From NCBI GenBank assembly GCA_023262125.1, contig JALRDT010000154.1, positions 1 through 5,225 on the forward strand: a stretch of DNA of 5,225 bases, read 5' to 3'. Positions within the stretch are counted from its first letter, which is position 1. Every line of letters begins with the position of its first letter. The position numbers and the translations under genes are program-made. The notes beneath the pieces were generated by a model. That model was not told the origin of the DNA. It made no database searches and saw nothing but the letters and a program-made list of their open reading frames with translations. Below, in pieces: positions 1 through 5,225 of this stretch. This stretch comes from Candidatus Nanopelagicaceae bacterium (GTDB taxonomy: Bacteria; Actinomycetota; Actinomycetes; Nanopelagicales; Nanopelagicaceae).

Positions 1-628
1 GATCATTATTACCTGAATACTCGTAATCGATTAGCCAAACTTGATTTCCATCATCGATAAAATTGGCAGGTAATAAATCATTATTGCAAGGAACCTTTCC
101 GGAATCGGTTGCCTCTAAAGATTTCTTTAAATCTTCTTTTGCTTTGGAAAATTCAAGATAGCCATCAGGTAATCGAAATCCTCTTTCTGTAACAATTTTC
201 AAATAATTTTGTTGAATATTGAACATATCGAAATCTAATTTAAATGGTTGGGATTTGTGTAGTTTTCTTACACTCTCAGATATTCGAATCGCATTGTTTG
301 CCACATCAAGTCCATCATATGTTTTGCCGGGCAAGAATCCGATTACTAGAAGTCCATATTCACTTTTATAGTCAAAAACGGGCGCCCCAACTCCATTATC
401 AGATGCAATCTTAGAATTATAAAATTCATTATTCCTATCAATAGACAGTAAGGAAGATTCATTACTCGAAATTCGAGCAACAAAATCGCCATGATCTGTC
501 TCTACTTTAATATTTCGGTTTGTTAATCCACCTGATAATTCAACTAAATTCTTGCGGCCATGGAGAAAATGAGATTGGTTTAGCGTCTCTCCGAAAGTAT
601 TTTCGAGTTCTGCTGCTGACATAGCCAT
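1..628 (-). CDS. Choline/ethanolamine kinase-like phosphotransferase (APH fold), partial, C-terminus beyond window
   Basis: Reading the minus strand from ATG 628 gives 209 open codons that run off the left edge, so the C-terminus is missing. The family transfers the ATP gamma-phosphate to small alcohols such as choline or ethanolamine in the cytoplasm. Visible motifs, in order: LSGGLTNRNIKV (residues 31-42, the nucleotide-binding N-lobe signature of choline-kinase/LicA-like proteins), FVARI (49-53, lobe strand), LLVIGFLPGKTY (93-104, hinge region), CNNDLLPANF (181-190, catalytic loop) and WLIDYEYSGNND (198-209, metal-binding Asp). The catalytic loop is odd: family members usually have HND, and here the His is Asn, although the catalytic Asp184 and Asn189 remain. 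A second ATG lies 6 nt downstream at 622. The 628 start is preferred because a candidate -10 sits exactly 7 nt before it. It is transcribed divergently from the flavoenzyme gene. True substrate unknown; another small-molecule kinase of the APH fold is possible. Confidence 0.88.
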   Translation of the reverse strand, partial: MAMSAAELENTFGETLNQSHFLHGRKNLVELSGGLTNRNIKVETDHGDFVARISSNESSLLSIDRNNEFYNSKIASDNGVGAPVFDYKSEYGLLVIGFLPGKTYDGLDVANNAIRISESVRKLHKSQPFKLDFDMFNIQQNYLKIVTERGFRLPDGYLEFSKAKEDLKKSLEATDSGKVPCNNDLLPANFIDDGNQVWLIDYEYSGNND

Positions 629-651
629 TTGCGGATGGTACCTTTCAGAGG
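616..651 (+). promoter_or_regulatory. Candidate sigma70-type promoter for leaderless transcription of the flavoenzyme gene
   Basis: CTGACA (616-621, 5 of 6 matches to TTGACA) is followed by a 17-bp spacer and TACCTT (639-644, with the key T, A and final T of TAnnnT). Position 651, the G of the GTG start codon, is then +1 at the expected distance. No properly spaced Shine-Dalgarno precedes this GTG: AGAGG directly abuts the codon, and GGATGG at 633-638 is 12 nt away. The -35 lies inside the divergent gene's coding sequence. Leaderless mRNAs are common in actinobacteria. The call is a pattern match only. Confidence 0.42.
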
Positions 652-662
652 TGTCCGAGCAA
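628..662 (-). promoter_or_regulatory. Candidate leaderless promoter for the divergent kinase-like gene
   Basis: On the minus strand, TACCAT (640 down to 635, 4 of 6 matches to TATAAT) would set +1 at 628, the A of the ATG. TTGCTC (662 down to 657) lies 16 bp upstream as a weak -35, inside the opposite gene. The -10 overlaps the plus-strand -10 through the palindrome GGTACC (637-642), so polymerase could not occupy both at once. A GAAAGG at 646-641 could serve as a ribosome site on a longer transcript, but it is 12 nt from the ATG. Confidence 0.35.
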
Positions 663-3086
663 CAGGTTCCAGCTAGAGCGAAAATTGTAATTATTGGTGG
701 TGGCGTTGGAGGCACCTCGGTTGCCTACCATTTAGCCAAACTCGGCGAAACCGATGTTGTATTGGTAGATCGCAACGATTTAACAAGTGGATCAACTTTT
801 CACTCGGCCGGCATGGTTGGTCAATTACGAGCCGACCCAACACTTACAAAAATGAATATGCACTCAGCCAATTTGTACCGAGAGTTACAAGCAACTGATA
901 CTCCTCCCTCCTGGGTGGAGTGCGGCAGTATAAAAATTGCATCCTCACCAGAGCGCATGGAAGAGATACGTCGACAAATTGGATGGGCAAAAACATTTGG
1001 TTTAGATTTACACGAAATTACACCAGCTGAAGTTAAGGAGCGCTTTCCACTAATTAACTTGGATGGAGTTGTCGGTGCTTGCATAATGACAACCGACGGC
1101 CAAGTTGATCCATCTCAGTTGGCGCTATCTATGGCCGCAGGAGCTAGAAAATCAGGCGTTCAGATACACACATTTACGAGAGTGCTTTCGATTTCCACTA
1201 AGGATGGTCGTGTTTGTGGTGTAGAAACAGATAAAGGTTTTATTGAATGTGAAATCATCGTTAATTGTGGTGGCATCTATGCTGCTGAAATAGGAAGAAT
1301 GGTTGATGTTCGTATTCCAATCGTTCCTATGAGCCATCAATATTTAATTACTGAAAATTTCTTAGATCCTGCAGCACCTGTAATGGCTTCGCTTCGTGAT
1401 CCAGATAATTTGATCTACTTCAGACAAGAAGTTCAAGGATTGCTGATGGGTGGTTATGAGAGAACTTCAAAACCATGGAAGACCAGCCGCGAATCTCTAG
1501 ATGACATTCCTAAGAATTTCAATAACATGTTGCTACCAGATGACTGGGATCGCTTTGAAGAAATTGCAGCAAATTCACAAATGCGTGTACCGAAAATGGC
1601 AGAAATTGGAATCAAAAGTTTTATCAATGGTCCCGAAGCATTTACGCCAGATAATGAATTTTGTCTTGGTGAAACAGATGTTGGTGGATTTTACGTAGCT
1701 GCAGGTTACTGTGCACATGGAATTGCAGGTGCCGGTGGAATTGGAAAGGTAATGGCCGAATGGATTGTCGGCAATGAACCGCCAATGGATTTGTGGCATA
1801 TGGATATTCGCCGATTTGGTCCCTCCTACCGCTCTCCAGCTTTCACTTTAGATCGCATTCAAGAAAATTACGAACAGTATTACGATATTCACTACCCACT
1901 CGAAGAGCGTCAAACTTGTAGGCCACATAAAACTTCGCCCGCATATGAATGGCACAAATCTAATTCGGCTGTATTTGGTGAGAAGTCTTCTTGGGAACGC
2001 GTTAACTTTTACAGCAATCATGTAGGGAGTGATGAAATACGTCCATTTGCTTGGGCTGGTAAAAATTGGTCGAATTGTGTTCAAATTGAACATAAAGCAA
2101 CACGTGAATCTGCAGGAATTTTCGATGAATCCAGTTTTGCAAAGATTGAAGTCAGCGGTCCGCGAGCAGGTGAATTCTTAGAATTCATTTGCGCAAATGA
2201 TGTAGTTCGTGGAACAGGACGTGCGATCTACACCCAGGCTTTGAATTCAAAAGGTGGAATCGAAGGAGATTTCACCGTTACCCAAACCGCAGAGGATAAA
2301 TTCTTAATCGTAACTGGCACTGCATTTGCACATCATGATGCTGGCTGGCTAAAAAAATTGCGAAGAGAGAATGGTTTTGAAGATGTCTCAATTGAAGATA
2401 TAACGGAAAAATTAGCAATTTTCGGAATATGGGGACCTAAGGCGCGTGAGATTCTGCAAGGATTAACTTCTGCAGATTTGAGTAATGATTCATTTCCGTT
2501 TATGCACTCAAAAGAGATTGCTATAAACGGAGTTAATATTAGAGCCACCCGAATTACATACGTTGGAGAATTGGGTTGGGAACTTTACATTCCCGTTGAA
2601 CATGCTCTAGGAATCTGGAAACTACTATTCGAAGCTGGCGGGTTTCCTTGCGGATATAGAACTATCGAATCACTAAGACTCGAAAAAGGTTATCTAGCTT
2701 GGGGCGGCGAAATAAATACAGAAAATAACCCTTACGAAGCAGGGTTAGGTTTTGCAATTTCCAAGAAAAAGCAGAACTTTTACGGTGCTACTGCCCTAAA
2801 GAATTTAACTGATCCAAAACGTAAATTAGTTGCGATAACTTTTGACGATATACGTCAGGTACCGATTGGTAGTGAACCAATTAAAGTTGGAAACAATGTA
2901 ATAGGTAGAATTAAATCTGGTGGACAGGGCTACACAATTAATAAAGCCATTGGTTATGCCTATATACCGACAGAATACTCAAAACCAGGTACAACTCTTG
3001 ATGTGGAATTCTTCGGAGAATGGATTTCGGGCAAAGTCGCTTCGACTCCACTTTATGATCCAACTGGCTCGAAGATAAAGAGTTAG
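651..3086 (+). CDS. FAD-dependent demethylating oxidoreductase with C-terminal GcvT folate domain (dimethylglycine/sarcosine dehydrogenase-like)
   Basis: 811 aa, the usual length for the dimethylglycine/sarcosine dehydrogenase family. These enzymes oxidise N-methyl groups and pass the one-carbon unit to tetrahydrofolate, giving 5,10-methylene-THF. Domains read from sequence: an FAD-binding oxidase domain at about 11-375, with IIGGGVGG (14-21) and the beta-2 acid as Asp40 rather than Glu; a short linker domain at about 376-430; GcvT at about 435-705; and a GcvT C-terminal barrel at about 720-805. LTSGSTFHSAGM (44-55) matches the family motif whose His binds FAD covalently, here His51. HQYLIT (229-234) and LIYFRQE (254-260) place His229 and Tyr256 where dimethylglycine oxidase has active-site His and Tyr. 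In the folate domain, GGIEGDF (535-541, Asp540), VTGTAFAHHD (554-563), YVGELGWELY (637-646) and LRLEKGY (675-681) are conserved. The GTG start follows a stop at 570 in this frame with no other plausible start between. It is first in a tight operon. Substrate and electron acceptor cannot be determined. Confidence 0.93.
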   Translation: MSEQQVPARAKIVIIGGGVGGTSVAYHLAKLGETDVVLVDRNDLTSGSTFHSAGMVGQLRADPTLTKMNMHSANLYRELQATDTPPSWVECGSIKIASSPERMEEIRRQIGWAKTFGLDLHEITPAEVKERFPLINLDGVVGACIMTTDGQVDPSQLALSMAAGARKSGVQIHTFTRVLSISTKDGRVCGVETDKGFIECEIIVNCGGIYAAEIGRMVDVRIPIVPMSHQYLITENFLDPAAPVMASLRDPDNLIYFRQEVQGLLMGGYERTSKPWKTSRESLDDIPKNFNNMLLPDDWDRFEEIAANSQMRVPKMAEIGIKSFINGPEAFTPDNEFCLGETDVGGFYVAAGYCAHGIAGAGGIGKVMAEWIVGNEPPMDLWHMDIRRFGPSYRSPAFTLDRIQENYEQYYDIHYPLEERQTCRPHKTSPAYEWHKSNSAVFGEKSSWERVNFYSNHVGSDEIRPFAWAGKNWSNCVQIEHKATRESAGIFDESSFAKIEVSGPRAGEFLEFICANDVVRGTGRAIYTQALNSKGGIEGDFTVTQTAEDKFLIVTGTAFAHHDAGWLKKLRRENGFEDVSIEDITEKLAIFGIWGPKAREILQGLTSADLSNDSFPFMHSKEIAINGVNIRATRITYVGELGWELYIPVEHALGIWKLLFEAGGFPCGYRTIESLRLEKGYLAWGGEINTENNPYEAGLGFAISKKKQNFYGATALKNLTDPKRKLVAITFDDIRQVPIGSEPIKVGNNVIGRIKSGGQGYTINKAIGYAYIPTEYSKPGTTLDVEFFGEWISGKVASTPLYDPTGSKIKS

Positions 3087-3088
3087 TA

Positions 3089-3697
3089 ATGGAAATCGGT
3101 CTAGATGATGCTTATTCGTTAAAAACGCCTCAAGATAATAAAAATCTATATGCGAAATGGGCAGCGACATACGAATCAGATTTTGTGGCTAATCAAGGTT
3201 ATCAACACCCCAAAGTAATCGCTGAACTATTTGATGCCCATCTCCCTGATTTAAATACAGTTGTCGATATTGGTACAGGTACTGGTCTGGTGGGCCAATA
3301 CCTTTCAAAACTTCGTCCTGGTTTAATAATTGACGGCATAGACATCTCACCTGAGATGTTGGCTGAAGCATCAAAGAAAAAAATTTATCGCAATTTATAT
3401 GAAAGAGATTTGACCAAATCTGTAGAGAATGTTGCCGCTCCATATGATGCTTTGATAACTATCGGGACTTTTACTCATGGACATCTTGGACCAGAGACTC
3501 TCTTAAATCTATTCCCGCTTATTAAAGAAGATGGATTTTTTGTTATAGCAGTTAACGAAAAATTTTTTCACCAGCAAGGATTTCTCGAATTTCTTACTTC
3601 GCATCAAGTTCGAATTTCATTTATGGAGAAAGTTCACGTCTATGATGAATCAAGTGCTCATCATGATTCCATGAACGTGGTAATTATTTTTCAATGA
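3089..3697 (+). CDS. Class I SAM-dependent methyltransferase, METTL27/WBSCR27-like
   Basis: 202 aa, a complete small soluble methyltransferase with a Rossmann fold. The pre-motif YAKWAATYESDF (21-32) and GYQHPKVIAELF (37-48) resemble the METTL27 (WBSCR27) group. Motif I is VVDIGTGTGLVG (58-69). IDGIDISPEML (81-91) carries Asp85 at the position expected to bind the ribose hydroxyls of SAM. ERDL (105-108) sits where the adenine-contacting acidic residue is found, and YDALITIGTFTHGH (119-132) forms the strand-4 region. The gene starts 2 nt after the flavoenzyme stop codon and its own stop overlaps the next start, so co-transcription and translational coupling are likely. Only weak purine-rich sequence (AAAGAG) precedes the ATG. 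The methyl acceptor is unknown. Co-location with a demethylating enzyme suggests methyl-group metabolism, but the sequence does not show it. Class assignment is secure; the subfamily is less so. Confidence 0.87.
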   Translation: MEIGLDDAYSLKTPQDNKNLYAKWAATYESDFVANQGYQHPKVIAELFDAHLPDLNTVVDIGTGTGLVGQYLSKLRPGLIIDGIDISPEMLAEASKKKIYRNLYERDLTKSVENVAAPYDALITIGTFTHGHLGPETLLNLFPLIKEDGFFVIAVNEKFFHQQGFLEFLTSHQVRISFMEKVHVYDESSAHHDSMNVVIIFQ

Positions 3698-4494
3698 AAC
3701 CTGAAACTTGGAATGCAGCTAAAAGCAGTCAATATTTGCCTAAACCAAAGGCAAGTGATCATAAGTATCGTCGTGGAGTTCTGGGTTGCGTAACAGGGTC
3801 AAAGCAATATCCAGGTGCCGCACTTCTAACTACCTCGGCAGCTTTAGCTGTTGGAATTGGCATGGTTAGATACTTTGGGCCAGAATCTGTAAAACGTGCC
3901 GTTATACAAAACCGACCTGAAGTTGTAATACAAACTGGTGGAGTTGATGCTTATCTCTTGGGCAGTGGAATACCTGCAAGAAAATCACTGCTGAGAAAAT
4001 TCACGATGGAAATGGCCAATCGAACAGATCTACCAAAAGTATTAGACGCTGGAGCGCTCTATTTAACAGGAAGTAGTAAATCTCCAACAATAATCACACC
4101 ACATGCAGGTGAATTAGCAGAGCTATTAAAAGTATCTTCCGCCCAAATTAATGCTGATCCCATTTTCTATGCATTAGATGCAGCTCGAAAATTTAAAGTC
4201 ACAGTATTGCTCAAGGGACATCAAACAGTGGTTGCCAATGAGCATCGGGTAATTCAATTGCCTGCCGCTACTAGTTGGCTCGCCACAGCCGGCACTGGTG
4301 ATTTACTTGCCGGTTTACTGGGTGCGCTAATAGCTTTAAATCACAAATCGGTAACCGAAGACAATCTAATCGAACTAGGTGCTACCGCTTCTTTTATACA
4401 TGCCCAGTCAGCAAAGCACTCATCTAATGGTCCAATTGACGCACTAAAAATGATTGACCAGATAACACAGGTTGTTTCCAAGCTTTCCAAGTAG
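3694..4494 (+). CDS. nnrD: ADP/ATP-dependent (S)-NAD(P)H-hydrate dehydratase, stand-alone
   Basis: 266 aa of the YjeF C-terminal/CARKD ribokinase-like family. The enzyme repairs the damaged cofactors NADHX and NADPHX in the cytoplasm, using ADP (bacterial type) or ATP. Family motifs in order: HKYRRGVLGCVTGSKQYPGA (23-42), VGIGMVRYFGP (53-63), NRPEVV (73-78), VLDAGAL (116-122), IITPHAGELAELL (133-145), VLLKGHQTVVA (171-181) and LATAGTGDLLAGLLGALIA (196-214). GTGD (200-203) contains the catalytic Asp203. The position before it is Ala199, where most members have Gly (GGTGD). In many bacteria this domain is fused behind the epimerase NnrE. Here only the dehydratase is present, at normal single-domain length, and no epimerase lies in this window. 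Its ATG overlaps the methyltransferase stop codon by 4 nt (ATGA), implying coupled translation. It is probably a housekeeping gene at the end of the operon rather than part of the demethylation route. Confidence 0.93.
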   Translation: MKPETWNAAKSSQYLPKPKASDHKYRRGVLGCVTGSKQYPGAALLTTSAALAVGIGMVRYFGPESVKRAVIQNRPEVVIQTGGVDAYLLGSGIPARKSLLRKFTMEMANRTDLPKVLDAGALYLTGSSKSPTIITPHAGELAELLKVSSAQINADPIFYALDAARKFKVTVLLKGHQTVVANEHRVIQLPAATSWLATAGTGDLLAGLLGALIALNHKSVTEDNLIELGATASFIHAQSAKHSSNGPIDALKMIDQITQVVSKLSK

Positions 4495-4507
4495 GGCTAA
4501 CCCACTT
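4489..4507 (+). terminator. Weak stem-loop overlapping the nnrD stop codon
   Basis: AAGT and GGG (bulged A at 4493) pair with CCC and ACTT around a CTAA loop, giving a 7-bp stem with one bulge. It lies across the TAG at 4492-4494 and is followed by TCCTCACATT rather than a clear T-run. It may attenuate or end transcription before the 47-nt gap, or may be chance. Apart from this, the gap 4495-4541 contains only an AT-rich stretch (TATAAA at 4535-4540) just before the next ATG. Confidence 0.25.
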
Positions 4508-4541
4508 TCCTCACATTAAGCTCACAACTCAAAATATAAAT

Positions 4542-5162
4542 ATGAGTTTAAGAACTTTTATTTATGGTGAAGATGGTTTCACAAATATCGTACTGGCAAA
4601 CTCATTATCAATGCTTGGCTTAGATATTATCGGCGAAATTGACAATGAATTCACTGCCTTTAATCAAATTTCACAACATAGACCTGAGGTTGTGGTTTTG
4701 CTAATTGAAAGAGGTCATCTAAAAGCTATTGACTTGGCTAAATCGCTAAGAAAGCTCTTTCCTAAAATGGGCATCGTAATTGCAACAAGAAGTGAAGATC
4801 TCCGTTTATTTGGGATCGAAAAATCAGATTTACCAAAAGGAACAATAGTTTCGAAATTAATGGGTCATTCAGATTTAGATAATTTGAAAAATTCAATTCT
4901 CAAGGCGCCAAAGTACACCGACTGCGAACCTGATTTTCATACCTGCGAATTACTTTCTGATATGCAAATTGAGACTTTCCGAATGATGGCAGAGGGAAAT
5001 GCAAATTCTGAAATTGCGAAGATGAGATTTGTTTCAGAAAAATCTGTAGAACAGATGCTGGCACGAATCGCTTTGACTCTGGGTATACCTTATGATCGAA
5101 AACATAATTCCAGAATTCAGCTTCTAAACTCCTATTACGAGCTAGTTAACGGTCATAAGTAA
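4542..5162 (+). CDS. LuxR-type DNA-binding regulator with degenerate receiver domain
   Basis: 206 aa with response-regulator layout: a receiver-like domain (about 1-120) and a C-terminal LuxR helix-turn-helix (about 137-185). The HTH reads LSDMQIETFRMMAEGNANSE (138-157), IAKMRFVSEKSVEQML (158-173) and ARIALTLGI (174-182), closely following the family pattern with the recognition helix at about 164-174. In the receiver, the acidic pair Glu10/Asp11, Thr82 and Lys105 can be placed. The strand-3 motif, normally VLLD, reads VVVLLIERG (50-58), putting Leu54 at the phosphoacceptor Asp position. It is therefore probably not switched by phosphorylation, and no sensor kinase is adjacent. The ATG is preceded by AAAATATAAAT without a Shine-Dalgarno, so translation may be leaderless or weakly initiated. 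It follows nnrD by 47 nt and may have its own promoter. Target genes are unknown. Confidence 0.85.
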   Translation: MSLRTFIYGEDGFTNIVLANSLSMLGLDIIGEIDNEFTAFNQISQHRPEVVVLLIERGHLKAIDLAKSLRKLFPKMGIVIATRSEDLRLFGIEKSDLPKGTIVSKLMGHSDLDNLKNSILKAPKYTDCEPDFHTCELLSDMQIETFRMMAEGNANSEIAKMRFVSEKSVEQMLARIALTLGIPYDRKHNSRIQLLNSYYELVNGHK

Positions 5163-5174
5163 TCGCTTACGATA

Positions 5175-5197
5175 GGTTTAACTCATGGAGTTAAACC
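5175..5197. repeat. Perfect 10-bp inverted repeat with 3-nt loop downstream of the regulator gene
   Basis: GGTTTAACTC (5175-5184) and GAGTTAAACC (5188-5197) are exact reverse complements separated by ATG. It begins 12 nt after the regulator's stop codon. It could be a terminator for that gene, including a bidirectional one if a gene converges from the right. However, no T-run follows (ATCTCAAAAG) and only four of the ten pairs are GC. It could instead be an operator, or a structure controlling translation of a gene starting in its loop. Confidence 0.6.
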
Positions 5198-5225
5198 ATC
5201 TCAAAAGCCAATGGAATGAGATTCT
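5185..5225 (+). CDS. Possible start of a further plus-strand gene, truncated by the window edge
   Basis: From ATG 5185 the frame is open for 13 codons (MELNHLKSQWNEI) to the end of the window. GATAGG (5171-5176) lies 8 nt upstream as a plausible ribosome site, better than at most starts here. The residues look like an amphipathic helix. Thirteen codons cannot establish a gene or a family. The overlap with the inverted repeat means the ATG may simply be a terminator loop. Confidence 0.3.
   Translation, partial: MELNHLKSQWNEI

Noticed and set aside
575..603. TTGGTT-17 bp-TATTTT as a plus-strand promoter inside the kinase-like gene
   Set aside because: Only 3 of 6 and 4 of 6 matches, common in AT-rich DNA. 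The 616-644 pair fits better and explains the lack of a ribosome site.
1..628. Aminoglycoside resistance phosphotransferase
   Set aside because: The fold is shared, but LSGGLTN, the LLPAN loop and IDYEYSG point to the choline/ethanolamine kinase branch rather than to resistance enzymes.
2172..2186. Inverted repeat GAATTCTTAGAATTC
   Set aside because: It lies inside the flavoenzyme coding region and arises from the residue repeat EF-L-EF; no sign of a regulatory role.
821..2548. Several 60-90 codon open frames, mostly on the minus strand, within the flavoenzyme gene
   Set aside because: They are antisense or out-of-frame shadows of a clearly conserved 811-aa protein and show no recognisable motifs.
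4535..4540. TATAAA just before the regulator ATG as its -10 element
   Set aside because: It ends 1 nt before the ATG, so transcription would begin inside the coding region, and no good -35 or later start codon exists.

Overview
This AT-rich window (roughly 40 % GC by eye) is densely coded. It holds one divergent gene and a compact rightward block. The most likely source is a small-genome, low-GC actinobacterium, for example the freshwater acI/Nanopelagicales group. That is an inference from three things: the actinobacterial look of the NnrD motifs, the tight packing with 2-nt and 4-nt junctions, and weak or absent Shine-Dalgarno sequences beside promoters placed for leaderless transcription. 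No rRNA or other taxonomic marker is present.

Layout: positions 1-628 (minus strand) hold the N-terminal 209 codons of a choline/ethanolamine-kinase-like phosphotransferase, cut off by the window edge. Only 22 bp separate its ATG from the GTG of the next gene on the plus strand, and two face-to-face candidate promoters overlap there around a GGTACC core. Rightward from 651 lies a probable three-gene operon. It encodes an 811-aa FAD oxidoreductase fused to a GcvT-like folate domain (dimethylglycine/sarcosine dehydrogenase type), a 202-aa class I SAM methyltransferase starting 2 nt later, and a stand-alone ADP/ATP-dependent NAD(P)H-hydrate dehydratase (nnrD) joined by an ATGA overlap. After a 47-nt gap comes a 206-aa LuxR-type regulator whose receiver domain appears to have lost its phosphoacceptor aspartate. 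The last 63 nt contain a perfect 10-bp inverted repeat and the possible start of another plus-strand gene.

How the genes may work together: the large flavoenzyme should oxidatively demethylate an N-methylated amine or amino acid and hand the one-carbon unit to tetrahydrofolate. The divergent kinase-like protein acts, by family, on choline/ethanolamine-like alcohols. This suggests a small methylamine or choline-derived C1 salvage locus, but neither substrate can be read from sequence. NnrD repairs hydrated NAD(P)H and is probably a housekeeping passenger of the operon. All genes look intact apart from the truncations at the window edges. No tRNA, rRNA, CRISPR array or mobile element was seen. 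Every stretch longer than 300 bases is coding.
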